Shown: positions 25,201 through 34,517 of the stretch, one piece after another
Position numbering within the stretch: the first letter of the stretch is position 1
Layout: every line of letters starts with the position of its first letter
DNA from: an uncultured Collinsella sp.
Lineage (GTDB): Bacteria > Actinomycetota > Coriobacteriia > Coriobacteriales > Coriobacteriaceae
DNA length: 64,000 nt
Reading direction: 5' to 3'
Assembly: GCA_937925715.1 (NCBI GenBank)
Contig: CALAMG010000024.1
Span: forward strand, 7,568 to 71,567
Position numbers and translations under genes: made by a program
Notes under the pieces: generated by a model
Seen by the model: the letters and a program-made list of their open reading frames with translations, nothing else
Databases searched by the model: none
What the model was told of the DNA's origin: nothing

Positions 25201-25888
25201 AGTTCCATGCGGCCTTTTCGCTCATGCCGAGCACGCTCTGCAGCACCTCGACGACGTCGTCCTCAAAGTAGCTGTAGGTATCGCGGGTCTGGAGCCAAGA
25301 CTCGCCGTTGACGCGCTCAAAGGCCTCGCGGAACTCCCGGGTCTTGCCCAGGGAATCGATGTAGTCCTCGAGCTTTGCAAGCTTGAGGTCCTCGCCGTAG
25401 AAGCCGCGCGCCTCGTAGAACATGCGCTCAAAGCCGCGAAGCAGCGCCGTGGGAGCCGTATCACCCTGCTTCCACTGCCCCGCCTTGCTATCGATGTTAA
25501 AGAGGATGGCCTGCGTGGGCACCGAGCACGCGCGCTCCATGGCAGCCGCGACCATGGGGTCGACGATTTTGCCGTCAAAGTAGCGAATGGCGCTCATGCC
25601 ACCGATCTGGCGATTCTCGAGCAGGTAGCTCAGCATCTTGAGGAAGTGCGATTTACCGGAACCGAAGAAGCCACTGATCCACACGCCGATCTTGTCGGTG
25701 GGCACATCGATGGCATCGCCGTATGCCTTGAAGAACGTGGCAAGGTGCCCTTGCAGCTCGCGCGTCACCACGTACTCGTCAAGCTCCTGGCGGATGGACC
25801 CATCTTTTGAATCCTGGACCTTGACCACGCCGTTGATGGAGCGGTTGATGTCTTTTGCAAAGAGGTCGCGAATGATCGTGTTGTCCAT
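22226..25888 (-). CDS. brxC: BREX-1 P-loop ATPase BrxC
   Basis: BrxC (PglY-like) is the large ATPase of BREX, needed for exclusion of phage and often for methylation. The 1220-residue protein has Walker A GFFGSGKS at 73-80, Walker B LLFMVDE at 265-271, and a long helical C-terminal half ending in a disordered basic segment (KPQRKIKTVRRADLAKPSR). The start at 25888 has AAAGGAG; upstream in-frame sequence lacks one. It begins 77 bp after brxB and is followed by a hairpin and pglX. Confidence 0.95.
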   Translation of the reverse strand: MDNTIIRDLFAKDINRSINGVVKVQDSKDGSIRQELDEYVVTRELQGHLATFFKAYGDAIDVPTDKIGVWISGFFGSGKSHFLKMLSYLLENRQIGGMSAIRYFDGKIVDPMVAAAMERACSVPTQAILFNIDSKAGQWKQGDTAPTALLRGFERMFYEARGFYGEDLKLAKLEDYIDSLGKTREFREAFERVNGESWLQTRDTYSYFEDDVVEVLQSVLGMSEKAAWNWLEGSEDEVLAPDVFAKKVKDYVDAQAAAHGGNFRLLFMVDEVGQFITNDKDPSLMLSLQTIVEELGAACGGRVWVMVTSQEAIDNLSLPVGNDFSKIQGRFNTRLSLSSSSVDEVIQRRVLEKTAPAADMLAQVYEQDATVLKNNFTFEGGSRSDLAGYANSKDFVASYPFVGYQFKLLPDVMTEVRKHGVKAKHMSTGERSMLSAFQESAQAIQYDQTGALVPFWCFFDTISKDLEHGINQVVDRAVRAAEDAKGLEPYDVQVLKLLYLIRYIGYVKATVENISIFMIDGLDVDMRALKDRVKESLARLERENYVARQGDAYSFLTDEEQEIAQEIARTPVDNAQVIESIKKRLFDSIYTARKLNRGANDFPFDRYVDGSIHGASMGGMELCVATMASDLGRADDTELALASSGKAIVALSDEADYWETLVNAAKIRKYAKTRNLQELQPSTRQIVESKMREAAYNEKEADVLLSEAVLHARCAVNGRIIEVRAAKPAQVFEQVLAQLCDVVFEKADYIGAPVTSDSDIRSTLAGNVQVGLAGMDAGNTRALKEVEDYLKVQHQRHLDTAMGDIQRRYQQKPYGWREVDIANVVAQLVVEQRAQVLFGGQTVQANDSRMVSLLRKDADKAQVRLRVRMSDRLLRATGELMRGLFDLKTVPSNEDKLVAELKERLEGLREVCVAMARDYYTGIKPAYPYPGEDECEKMRSEVVDVLKDQSDSEAFLTTFTKHEDRLFDAKEDFDKVVEFFESNQRTAFDHAKDFLSRTEGIEYASDDIPNAVENVAKVREILKDPKPYGRIKDLQPLMAPVEEDIKKHLGIRRNEFLCRIENDLQDLRKQAESQEGFVKQAKDAIADANTRYESFKNRAHGVQSLNELNALAANWENWIVAATNKIYDAVDEARMRMDNERRTTEVTSTGEVVKKISNKGAASSAPVPASKPQRKIKTVRRADLAKPSRLLSAEDVERYVDDLRSRLMQELAANDEIRIN

Positions 25889-25965
25889 GGGTGCTCCTTT
25901 GGGTTTGGGAACGTATGGCAAAGGGTTGTTGCCGGCGGCAGTGCCTTGTCTGCGGGGAGCCGTGC

Positions 25966-26658
25966 TTACGAGATATCGATGGCGCGGTAGTAGTTGTCGG
26001 CCGGCAGACGGTTAAAGAGCTGGAAAGAAGAGCCGTTGAAACTGCCCGGATAGGCGGCGACCACAGGCACCTCATCAAAATCCGCAAGCATGCAGTGGAG
26101 AAGCGTGTGTATGCGAAAGAACGGGAAAACCTCGCCCGCGCCGGTGAGGAGAACGACGTCTCCAGGCGCGTGCGGCTCGGTCTGCTCAAGGATGTACACG
26201 GCGACTTTCTCGGGCGAGGCGAACTTGGCCACGTCCTCGAGCACGCGCTGGGTACCGCGGCGCTCCTCTTGGTGCGGGATAGCCTTGAGGACACGGCGCT
26301 TTTCGAGAATTGCCAGCACGGCGTCGTAAAGGTTCACGACCTTGAGCGTGCACGGAAGCTTGTCGGCCTCGGCATCGCGTGAAAGGGTGTCAAATAATGC
26401 ACGCGCCTCAAACTCCAGCGCGGGATCATAGCAAAAAGTGTGGAAGCCGATCTCATTGCCTATACCCTTGTTGGCCAAAAAGTCCTCGCTGCACAGACAC
26501 TCGCGCAGAAGCTGCGCACGGCGCTCAAATTCCTGACAGGCGCGCTCGGAGCGGGCATGCGCCGCCACGACGCTCTTGCGGGAATGGATACCGATATTGG
26601 TGGTGAGATCAGTCGCCGGGGTGATAACAGGGTCGACGGCGCTTTTGACGGGAGCCAC
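25966..26658 (-). CDS. brxB: BREX-1 protein BrxB (DUF1788)
   Basis: The 230-residue length and the segments YILEQTEPHAPGDVVLLTGAGEVFPFFRIHTLL and PVVAAYPGSFNGSSFQLFNRLPADNYYRA identify the DUF1788 family. BrxB is a small core component of type 1 BREX whose biochemical role is unknown. The GTG start lies one base after the brxA stop codon, which indicates translational coupling. Confidence 0.94.
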   Translation of the reverse strand: MAPVKSAVDPVITPATDLTTNIGIHSRKSVVAAHARSERACQEFERRAQLLRECLCSEDFLANKGIGNEIGFHTFCYDPALEFEARALFDTLSRDAEADKLPCTLKVVNLYDAVLAILEKRRVLKAIPHQEERRGTQRVLEDVAKFASPEKVAVYILEQTEPHAPGDVVLLTGAGEVFPFFRIHTLLHCMLADFDEVPVVAAYPGSFNGSSFQLFNRLPADNYYRAIDIS

Positions 26659-26659
26659 G

Positions 26660-27310
26660 CTACATCACCGCCCTGCCGGTAAGGGCCGCGATAAGCGGCT
26701 GCTCGCCCAGCTGAACCAAGGCTCGCTCGACATCGGAATCGAGGAAGAGTGGTGACAGGCGCTCGGACTCCGGGCCCTGGCCCTCGCCGATAAGGCCGGC
26801 ATGGCGGAGCGTCTGGCGGAGCGAGCCCTTAATGCGCTTGACCGTGGCCTCAGTCCAGCGGGCCGCATCCGGATACTCCGTGGTAAAGCGTGTCATAAAG
26901 GCGTTGAGGTCAACCGCCGTAAAGGCATAATCGAAGTTTTGTAGGCGCTCCCCTACCTCGACGAGCACGAGCTCGCGCACGATATCGTAGCGGCAGATCA
27001 TGCTGTAGAAGATGGCCTGGTCCGCCTGCGTGGGAGTGCCGGATGCCATGAGCCTGGTTAGGGATGACGCAGCCTCGACGGCGGTTTTGGGGTCGATGCC
27101 GCGCGCGGCGCATACGGCGTCCGTGGGCACCATGGCGTCAAGGCGGCGAAGGCACACGGTTGCGCGGTTGGCGACCATGCGCTCCGTGGGATATTGAAAG
27201 AGGTTCTCGCTCTTTACGCGTACAATGACCTGCTCGTCGCTTGCGCCCTGCATACGAAGGGCAGCGACGATGCGCATCTCATGCGGGAGGAATTGCTCGC
27301 GGGTGAGCAC
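26660..27310 (-). CDS. brxA: BREX-1 protein BrxA (DUF1819)
   Basis: The 216-residue protein fits DUF1819: a short N-terminal helix, then VKSENLFQYPTERMVANRATVCLRRLD, which resembles a DNA-binding helical bundle. BrxA binds DNA and is the first gene of type 1 BREX operons. The GTG start at 27308-27310 is read because the family pattern needs the first residues. That GTG is directly preceded by nine more G, making a ten-G run on the coding strand with no other clear ribosome site. An in-frame TAA stands eight codons upstream. Confidence 0.92.
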   Translation of the reverse strand: MLTREQFLPHEMRIVAALRMQGASDEQVIVRVKSENLFQYPTERMVANRATVCLRRLDAMVPTDAVCAARGIDPKTAVEAASSLTRLMASGTPTQADQAIFYSMICRYDIVRELVLVEVGERLQNFDYAFTAVDLNAFMTRFTTEYPDAARWTEATVKRIKGSLRQTLRHAGLIGEGQGPESERLSPLFLDSDVERALVQLGEQPLIAALTGRAVM

Positions 27311-27319
27311 CCCCCCCCC
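27310..27319 (-). repeat. Ten-G homopolymer at the brxA start codon
   Basis: Ten C on the plus strand, hence ten G on the coding strand, run into the GTG start of brxA. Runs of this length slip during replication. A length change would alter ribosome-site spacing rather than the reading frame of brxA itself. Confidence 0.85.
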
Positions 27320-27651
27320 GAACGCTTTTTGTGGTTACATCCACAGTACACGCTCCAAGGGTGTCAAAGGCTGTCACAAGTGCGCCGCAACCCGGCAGGC
27401 AGGCGCGGCGCACATGACAATAATCATACCTGTTGGTAAAAAAGTTACCACGCCCAGAGTGTCAAATGTTGAGCAACAAAATTTAATCCGGTTAACGGTC
27501 ATTTTCGCAGCATAGAAACTTTAACGAGGTCGCCCCAAATCACACTTGCCAGACAACCGCGCTTACGAATGCAGGCACGCATACGCACAATGCCACCCTC
27601 CGCTACACTCAACATAGAGTTCTACATATGATTCTATGTAAGGAGTTTCAT
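27311..27651. promoter_or_regulatory. Divergent control region of BREX and antitoxin remnant
   Basis: This 341-bp gap holds several symmetrical sites: GTGG-TTACAT-CCAC (27331-27344), TGCGCCGC/GCGGCGCA (27381-27388 and 27405-27412), and GGTAA-AAAAG-TTACC (27435-27449). A TTGACA box on the minus strand lies at 27460-27465, but the expected -10 (TTTTTA near 27437-27442) is weak. These are candidate BREX promoter and operator elements; no gene is seen. Confidence 0.45.
27612..27639. promoter_or_regulatory. Candidate operator of the Phd/YefM-like gene
   Basis: ACATAGA (27612-27618) and TCTATGT (27633-27639) form an inverted repeat ending just before the AAGGAG ribosome site at 27640, the usual place for antitoxin autoregulation. 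Confidence 0.5.
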
Positions 27652-27825
27652 ATGCCTGTCGTAAAGCCTATTTCTGATCAGACGCGCGCGCTAACTACCA
27701 TTCAGGAACGCGAAGATCACATTCAACGTACCATCGCTCATGGTTATGACGACCTCACCAACGGTCGTGTGCGCCCCTGGAAAGAAGCGAAGGCCGAGGC
27801 AGATCGGATGCGAGCCATCAGGTAA
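27652..27825 (+). CDS. Shortened Phd/YefM-like antitoxin, no toxin gene
   Basis: The 57-residue product starts MPVVKPISD, the standard opening of Phd/YefM antitoxins, and ends with GYDDLTNGRVRPWKEAKAEADRMR, which resembles the toxin-binding tail of such proteins. The middle of the fold (about 25-30 residues) appears to be missing, and no toxin gene follows. It has a good AAGGAG site and an upstream palindrome, so it may still be expressed. It is probably a remnant of a toxin-antitoxin module beside the BREX operon. Confidence 0.6.
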   Translation: MPVVKPISDQTRALTTIQEREDHIQRTIAHGYDDLTNGRVRPWKEAKAEADRMRAIR

Positions 27826-27956
27826 GGTCACCCCCCATGTAACCATCCTGTAAATCATAGCAGCGCACTCGAGTTTTACCGTGATGCGGTCGCGCCTGGC
27901 GCTCCACTGTGCTAAAGTATCCCGAACGTTCAAACGATTACGAGGGAGACTAGAAG

Positions 27957-29081
<1,125 letters not shown>

Positions 29082-29153
29082 CCCGCAGCACGCGGGCCGA
29101 CCAGCCATCTCAAACCACCCTGTTTAGATCAAAACCTGCTAAGGAGTTTTTCC

Positions 29154-30317
29154 ATGCGTAAGATTAAGACCATCGACGACATCACCAAGGACGGCAAAGT
29201 CGAGTTTGGCGAGGGCTACGAATTTGTGAGCACCGCCGAAGAGGCCGACGCGATCCTGATGCGCTCGACCGACCTGCACGGCTACGAGCTGCCCGAGGGC
29301 ATCCGCGCCATCGCCCGCTGCGGCGCCGGCGTCAACAACATCCCCGTCGAGGAGTACGCCAAGAAGGGCGTCGTCGTCTTTAACTCCCCCGGCGCCAACA
29401 GCAACGCTGTCAAGGAGCTCGTCCTAGGCATGCTGGTGCTCTCGAGCCGCGGCGTGGTGCAATCGATGAACTGGGTGCGTGACAACGCCGACGATCCCGA
29501 GATCCAGGTCGATGCCGAAAAGGCCAAGAAGGCCTTTGTGGGCCGCGAGCTCAAGGGCAAGCGCATCGGCGTCATCGGTCTGGGCAACGTAGGCTCCAAG
29601 GTCGCCAACGCCTGCGTCGATCTGGGCATGGACGTCTACGGCTACGACCCATTCATTTCCGTTGAGCACGCGTGGGTGCTGAGCCGCGAGGTGCAGCGCG
29701 TGGGCACGCTCGAAGATCTCTGCCGCGGCTGCGATTACCTCACCGTGCACGTGCCCAGCAAGGCCGACACCATCGGCATGATCAGCACCGAGCAGATCAA
29801 CCTGCTGGCCCCGGACGCCGTGCTGATCAACTACGCACGCGAGACCATCATTGACGAGGACGCCGTTGACGCCGCCCTGCGCGAGGGCAAGCTCAGCTGG
29901 TTTAGCTGCGACTTCGCCACGCCCAAGACGGTCAAGATGCCCAATACGTTTATCACCACGCACTCGGGCGCCGGCACCGGCGAGGCCGAGGCCAACTGCG
30001 CCGATATGGCCATCAGCGAGCTCAAGGATTACCTGGAGAACGGCAACATCGCGCACAGCGTCAACTACCCCGCCTGCAGCATGGGCAAGGCGCGCGCCGC
30101 GAGCCGCATCGCCTGCCTGCACGCCAACGTGCCCAACATGATCGGCCAGATCACAGCAATCCTGGCCAAGGACAACGCCAACGTGCAGCGTATGACCAAC
30201 GAGTCTGCCGGCGAGAACGCCTACACCATGTTCGACACCGACGAGCACCTGGACAGCAGCACCATCGAGGCACTCAAGCAGATTCCGTCGATGTATCGCG
30301 TGCGCGTGATCAAATAG
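29154..30317 (+). CDS. serA: D-3-phosphoglycerate dehydrogenase
   Basis: SerA oxidises 3-phosphoglycerate with NAD+, the first step of serine synthesis. The 387-residue protein has RCGAGVNNIP, the nucleotide-binding GVIGLGNVGSKVA, catalytic LINYARETIIDEDAV (Arg) and TTHSGAGTGEAE (His), and a C-terminal ACT domain from about residue 315 that could bind serine for feedback control. The intervening domain of long SerA forms is absent. AAGGAG lies before the ATG. It is in one operon with serC. Confidence 0.97.
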   Translation: MRKIKTIDDITKDGKVEFGEGYEFVSTAEEADAILMRSTDLHGYELPEGIRAIARCGAGVNNIPVEEYAKKGVVVFNSPGANSNAVKELVLGMLVLSSRGVVQSMNWVRDNADDPEIQVDAEKAKKAFVGRELKGKRIGVIGLGNVGSKVANACVDLGMDVYGYDPFISVEHAWVLSREVQRVGTLEDLCRGCDYLTVHVPSKADTIGMISTEQINLLAPDAVLINYARETIIDEDAVDAALREGKLSWFSCDFATPKTVKMPNTFITTHSGAGTGEAEANCADMAISELKDYLENGNIAHSVNYPACSMGKARAASRIACLHANVPNMIGQITAILAKDNANVQRMTNESAGENAYTMFDTDEHLDSSTIEALKQIPSMYRVRVIK

Positions 30318-30332
30318 CGCCGGCTGATCTGA

Positions 30333-30416
30333 CGGGCAGTTCCCCATGTGGCCTGCCCGTCGCTGACATTGAATGCCCGCGGGGGCGCCTTTCACACGAG
30401 AGGCGTCCCCGTTTTT
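30333..30416 (+). terminator. Hairpin and terminator after serA
   Basis: A hairpin GACGGGCA/TGCCCGTC (30333-30361) is followed by GGGGGCGCCT (30381-30390) pairing with AGGCGTCCCC (30401-30410) and a GTTTTT run. The second is a standard terminator separating serCA from the peptidase. Confidence 0.8.
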
Positions 30417-30494
30417 GTGAGCGCTCCATTAAATGCACCGAGCCGCTTCTTGGCATACAATCTGTATGTTGACCTAACTATCTGTGAGGTGCCT

Positions 30495-31715
30495 ATGGTT
30501 GATACAGATTTTGCTTGGCGGCTTACGCAAGGGCTCGTGCGGATCGACAGTTCCGACCCAGGTGCGTATGAGGGCGAGATTGAACGCTATATCAAAGCGT
30601 TGGTTGAGGAACGGGTGGCACAGCTGAGCCATCCGGTGCTCCATGCCGTGCAGGTTGAGGAACTCGAGGTGCTGCCCGGGCGCCGCAACCTTATGGTCAC
30701 CGTGCCGGGACTGAGCGACGAGCCACGGCTCGTCTATATCTGCCATATGGATACCGTTACGCTGGGCGATGGCTGGGACGCGGACATTCCGCCGCTCGGA
30801 GCGATCGTGCGCAACGATAAACTCTATGGCCGCGGTGCCTGCGATATGAAGGGTGGCCTGGCCTGCGCCATTGCCGCACTGGTCCATACGCTCGAGCGCG
30901 TGGCGGCAGAAGGCGAGCTGCCCCGCCGTGGCTTCTCACTCATTTGCTCGGTCGACGAGGAGGACTTTATGCGCGGCTCAGAGGCCGCGATCAATGCCGG
31001 CTGGGTCGGCTCGCGTGAATGGGTGCTGGACACCGAACCCACCGACGGACAGATCCAGGTGGCGCACAAGGGGCGCACGTGGTTCGAGATTGAAATGGCT
31101 GGCGTAACGGCGCATGCGAGCCAACCGTGGAAGGGCGCGGATGCCGTCGCCGCCATGGCCGAGGTCGTGTGTTCGCTCCGTCGCGCGTTTGTGGCGCTGC
31201 CCGCGCACGATGAGCTGGGGCCTTCGACCATCACGTTTGGCCAAATCGAGGGCGGATATCGCCCCTATGTCGTGCCCGACCGCGCCAAAGTCTGGGTCGA
31301 CATGCGCCTGACCCCGCCGACCGATACGGCCGCCGCGACGCGCATGGTAGAGCAGGCCATCGCCGTTGCCGAAGCCGCGGTCCCCGGCTGCCATGGAAGC
31401 TACACCGTGACAGGCGACCGCCCCGCTATCGAGCGCGATCCAAGCTCTCCTCTTCTAGCCGCGCTCAAGCGTGCCGCCGATGACGTGACGGGGGCGGACA
31501 CGACCGTCGGCTTCTTTACCGGCTACACCGACACCGCTGTCATTGCCGGCAAGACAGGTAACCGCAATTGCATGAGCTACGGTCCCGGGTCGCTCGCGCT
31601 CGCGCACAAGCCCAACGAATATGTGCCCCATGCCGATATCGTTCGTTGTCAGCAGGTGCTGATCGCGCTCGCCGATAACGTGCTCTGGGACGCGAGCGGC
31701 CAAGTTGGGGCATAA
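30495..31715 (+). CDS. M20 family metallopeptidase (ArgE/DapE/ACY1-like)
   Basis: This 406-residue enzyme has the two-zinc M20 motifs: ICHMDTV, LYGRGACDMKGG and SVDEED with the catalytic Glu, then a dimerisation/lid domain starting near HKGRTWFEIEMAGVTAHAS. It would hydrolyse an N-acyl amino acid or small peptide in the cytoplasm; the substrate is not evident. The start at 30495 has GAGGT upstream; earlier in-frame starts read through the serA terminator. Confidence 0.88.
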   Translation: MVDTDFAWRLTQGLVRIDSSDPGAYEGEIERYIKALVEERVAQLSHPVLHAVQVEELEVLPGRRNLMVTVPGLSDEPRLVYICHMDTVTLGDGWDADIPPLGAIVRNDKLYGRGACDMKGGLACAIAALVHTLERVAAEGELPRRGFSLICSVDEEDFMRGSEAAINAGWVGSREWVLDTEPTDGQIQVAHKGRTWFEIEMAGVTAHASQPWKGADAVAAMAEVVCSLRRAFVALPAHDELGPSTITFGQIEGGYRPYVVPDRAKVWVDMRLTPPTDTAAATRMVEQAIAVAEAAVPGCHGSYTVTGDRPAIERDPSSPLLAALKRAADDVTGADTTVGFFTGYTDTAVIAGKTGNRNCMSYGPGSLALAHKPNEYVPHADIVRCQQVLIALADNVLWDASGQVGA

Positions 31716-31754
31716 TAAGCCGCGAACAAACCGACTCGTGCGTTAGGACCGCCC

Positions 31755-32438
31755 ATGAAAGCACTTCCGTTTCCCTGCATCCGCCCGGCTCAGGACCGCG
31801 TGCTCGAGGCGCTGCCTGCAATGGGCAGCATCCTGAGCGGCAACGATGCTCTACGCGGAGCCATTGCCGATGGCCTGATGCTCAAGGACCCGGGTGCGGC
31901 GTATTACGTGTACGAATGCTCGGGCGAGCCGGGGCGCGTAACAGGTGTCGTGGCGATCTGCCCGACGAGTGTACTTGCGGGCGGCAAGGGCGTTGCCAGC
32001 GCTGACGTGGCCGCCGCTGCGCACGCGATCGCCGAACTCAAAGTTCAGCCTCGTCCCGTGTCGCTCGCCTACGAGGCCTCGCCCGTCATGGATATCATCC
32101 TGGGCGCCGCCAAAGAGGGCGCGTCGCTCTACGCCGTCACCGACCCCGCGGGCATTACGCACCGCGCGTGGGAGGTCAAGCGCGAGGACGCCGTCGGGGC
32201 CATCCGCGCTATGCTCGACCAAGCACCGGAGCCAGCACTGGTCGACGACCCTACCTACGCTGCCGCGCTGGTCGGGGCATCACAGCTCCTGACCGACGAT
32301 GCCCGTGCCGCCGGCACCTACACGGGCAAAGAGCCGTTCAACTTTGCCGTAGCTGTACTCTTCCCCGCCGCGCAGGTCAGCGGCGGCGTGCCGCAGGTTC
32401 CGACGGGTCTGCTCACGCACCAGGTCGCGCGGTTCTAG
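31755..32438 (+). CDS. DUF1015-like protein, short form
   Basis: The 227 residues resemble the N-terminal half of DUF1015 proteins: an N-terminal FPCIRPAQD, then YYVYECSGEPGRVTGVVAICPTSV and a Pro-containing SLAYEASPVMDIIL. Typical DUF1015 proteins are near 400 residues, so this one is a truncated or divergent version. The family often accompanies serA and serC, as here, but its activity is unknown. It begins 39 bp after the peptidase and probably shares its transcript. Confidence 0.65.
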   Translation: MKALPFPCIRPAQDRVLEALPAMGSILSGNDALRGAIADGLMLKDPGAAYYVYECSGEPGRVTGVVAICPTSVLAGGKGVASADVAAAAHAIAELKVQPRPVSLAYEASPVMDIILGAAKEGASLYAVTDPAGITHRAWEVKREDAVGAIRAMLDQAPEPALVDDPTYAAALVGASQLLTDDARAAGTYTGKEPFNFAVAVLFPAAQVSGGVPQVPTGLLTHQVARF

Positions 32439-32483
32439 CAAGACCAGACCGTCCAGCACAAAAATCGGCAGCCCAACAAACAG

Positions 32484-32524
32484 GGGGCGGAGATGCAGCA
32501 GGTACATGCATCTCCGCCCCTTTT
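32484..32524 (+). terminator. Rho-independent terminator
   Basis: A perfect 14-bp stem (32484-32497 with 32507-32520) is followed by TTTT. It ends the peptidase-DUF1015 transcript and faces the convergent phosphatase genes. Confidence 0.9.
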
Positions 32525-32567
32525 GCGTCGAGAAGTTATGCCGGCGACCCGTGCCGCCGTGCTCGCG

Positions 32568-33203
32568 TTATCCGCGCTGCGGACCCGCAGTAGCCACGAG
32601 CGGTTCAAGCCCCAGCTCGCGCGCGTAGTCTTCCTGCGTAAAGACTTCGACCAGTTCAAACGTACCGGCCGCATCGTCAAACGCAAAATGCAGCACTGAG
32701 CAGTTGCCCGGCACGCGATCGCGCTCGTCGGCCGCCGCACCCCTCACGTGGTCCATGAACTCCTTGATGGCCGAGCCATGGCTTACCGCGAGCACGCACG
32801 TATGGTCCGGACGCTGCATAAGCTCGGTCAGCGTCGCCACCATGCGCTCGCGCACCTGCATCTGGCCCTCGCCGCCAAACTGGCGATAGAAGTCGCGCCA
32901 CGGGCGCTCGGGCATGAGCATCACGCGCTCGGCCTCAAAGTCACCAAAGAACCACTCACGCAGGCCGTCCAGGCGCTCGTACGCCAAGCCCGGCCACAAG
33001 TTGGCGATAGTCTGCTCGGTGCGATGAAGCGTGGAGGTGTAGGCATGATCGGGCTCAATGCCGCGCGCACGTAAAAACATGCCGGCGCGCGCCGCCTGGT
33101 CGCAGCCCAACTGCGTAAGCGGCGAGTCACTCCACCCCTGAATGATACGCTTAAGGTTGAATATCGTCTGTCCATGACGGACCAGATACAGATCTTTATT
33201 CAT
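32568..33203 (-). CDS. Histidine phosphatase family protein
   Basis: The 211-residue protein begins YLVRHGQT, the phosphohistidine motif of the phosphoglycerate mutase-like superfamily, and has the second catalytic histidine in AVSHGSAIKEF. Substrates in this family range from phosphosugars to nucleotides and cobalamin intermediates; none can be assigned. The start at 33203 has AAAGGA. It lies 17 bp after a paralogue on the same strand. Confidence 0.87.
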   Translation of the reverse strand: MNKDLYLVRHGQTIFNLKRIIQGWSDSPLTQLGCDQAARAGMFLRARGIEPDHAYTSTLHRTEQTIANLWPGLAYERLDGLREWFFGDFEAERVMLMPERPWRDFYRQFGGEGQMQVRERMVATLTELMQRPDHTCVLAVSHGSAIKEFMDHVRGAAADERDRVPGNCSVLHFAFDDAAGTFELVEVFTQEDYARELGLEPLVATAGPQRG

Positions 33204-33220
33204 AGGGGTCCTTTCGTTCG

Positions 33221-33763
33221 TTACCAATCAAGGAGCGAAAACGCCCCGTCGCAATAGCCAAAATGAAGCACGGCGCCGTTGTCGGGTAGCTCCCCCTCGC
33301 CAGTCACATACTCAAGAAACTCCTGGCAGGCTGAGCCGTGGGAAACCGCCAGCACGCAGTCGTGCTGCGGCCTGGCCATGATGCGCGACAGCGCCGCGAC
33401 CATGCGCGACTGAAGCTCACTTTCCGACTCGCCACCAAAGGCAACCGGATAATCACCCCAGGGCTGCGGCGGCATCTCGCGATTTGATGTGCCCTCCAGC
33501 GAGCCAAAATGCCACTCACGCAGGTCATCGACCAGCTCTATGGAACGGCCCTCGCCAACGATAAGCTCGGCCGTATGCCGCGCCCGGCCCAACGGCGAGG
33601 AATACACATGATCAAAGGCCACGCCACGCGCCGCAAACGCCGTACGCGCCGTCAGCGCCTGCTCGCGCCCGCGCGCCGTAAGCGACGAATCGTGCCAGCC
33701 CTGCAAAATGCTCTGTACATTGAGCTCAGTCTGCCCATGCCGAACCAAATACAGATCTGCCAC
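33221..33763 (-). CDS. Histidine phosphatase family protein
   Basis: A 180-residue paralogue of the next gene downstream, with YLVRHGQTELN, REWHFGSLEG and AVSHGSACQEF. The start is GTG at 33763, preceded by GGGGAGG; longer in-frame readings would run into the palindrome at 33779-33815. The pair looks like a tandem duplication that has diverged, sharing the LREW motif and the spacing of the catalytic residues. Confidence 0.85.
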   Translation of the reverse strand: MADLYLVRHGQTELNVQSILQGWHDSSLTARGREQALTARTAFAARGVAFDHVYSSPLGRARHTAELIVGEGRSIELVDDLREWHFGSLEGTSNREMPPQPWGDYPVAFGGESESELQSRMVAALSRIMARPQHDCVLAVSHGSACQEFLEYVTGEGELPDNGAVLHFGYCDGAFSLLDW

Positions 33764-33778
33764 ACACCCTCCCCTCGT

Positions 33779-33815
33779 ACCACCACAAAGGGGACAGGCA
33801 CCTTTGTGGTGGTTT
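33779..33815. repeat. Dispersed palindrome family 1, copy 5
   Basis: Arms ACCACCACAAAGG and CCTTTGTGGTGGTTT around GGGACAGGC-type loop. It sits between the nitroreductase 3' end and the histidine phosphatase start. Confidence 0.9.
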
Positions 33816-33845
33816 ACCGCCGGATCACACCGCGGTGACACTCAA

Positions 33846-34517
33846 CTACACCAGCACGTCGGCGAGCGAACGCTTGGGTACGTGGTGCACCTGCGCCTCG
33901 TCGCGCCAATAATTGATGGAGCCGTCGGGGTTGGAATCGATCGCATCGATCACCTGTGTCTCGGCCGGAACGCCAAACGCCATGATCAGCTTGAGCTCAT
34001 ACTTGTCGCTATCGAGCCCCATGGCATCGATCGCGTGGGGCGTAAAGGCCTTGAACATGCAGGCAGCCACCTCGGGCGTGGCGCTGCGGGCGGCGAGCAT
34101 CATCGTCTGCGCGGCAATGCCCGTGTCGACCTCAGTAATAGGAGCGGCGGGCTTACCCGGAACGGCGCGCTCGGCAAGAATCGCGATGTAGCCGGTCGGG
34201 CGCTCGCCCTCATCGGGACCCGGCCAATCCTTGAGCGCACCGGCCCATGCAAGCTCGTCAAATACACGCGCGCAGTCCTCTGCACCGCTTACCACATGAA
34301 AACGCAGACGCTGAGCATTGGCACCACAGGGAGTCAGGTGCGCCAGCTCCGCCAGCTCAAGCAAAAGCTCACGCGGCACGCGCATGGACTCGTCAAAGCG
34401 ACGGCACGTACGGGCGCGACGAACCAGCGCATCAAACGCGTCCAAGCCGAGCTTTTCGCAACCTTGCTTTGCCATCGATTCGACACTCGACGGTGCCTCG
34501 GGAACTGCTTCGTTCAT
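33846..34517 (-). CDS. Nitroreductase family protein
   Basis: The 223-residue protein has RTCRRFDESMRVPRELLLELAELAHLTPCGANAQRLRF, the FMN-binding N-terminal pattern of nitroreductases, and a later DTGIAAQTMMLAARS helix. It would use NAD(P)H and FMN to reduce nitro compounds or quinones; the true substrate is unknown. The start at 34517 has GGGGG upstream. It is monocistronic. Confidence 0.82.
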   Translation of the reverse strand: MNEAVPEAPSSVESMAKQGCEKLGLDAFDALVRRARTCRRFDESMRVPRELLLELAELAHLTPCGANAQRLRFHVVSGAEDCARVFDELAWAGALKDWPGPDEGERPTGYIAILAERAVPGKPAAPITEVDTGIAAQTMMLAARSATPEVAACMFKAFTPHAIDAMGLDSDKYELKLIMAFGVPAETQVIDAIDSNPDGSINYWRDEAQVHHVPKRSLADVLV

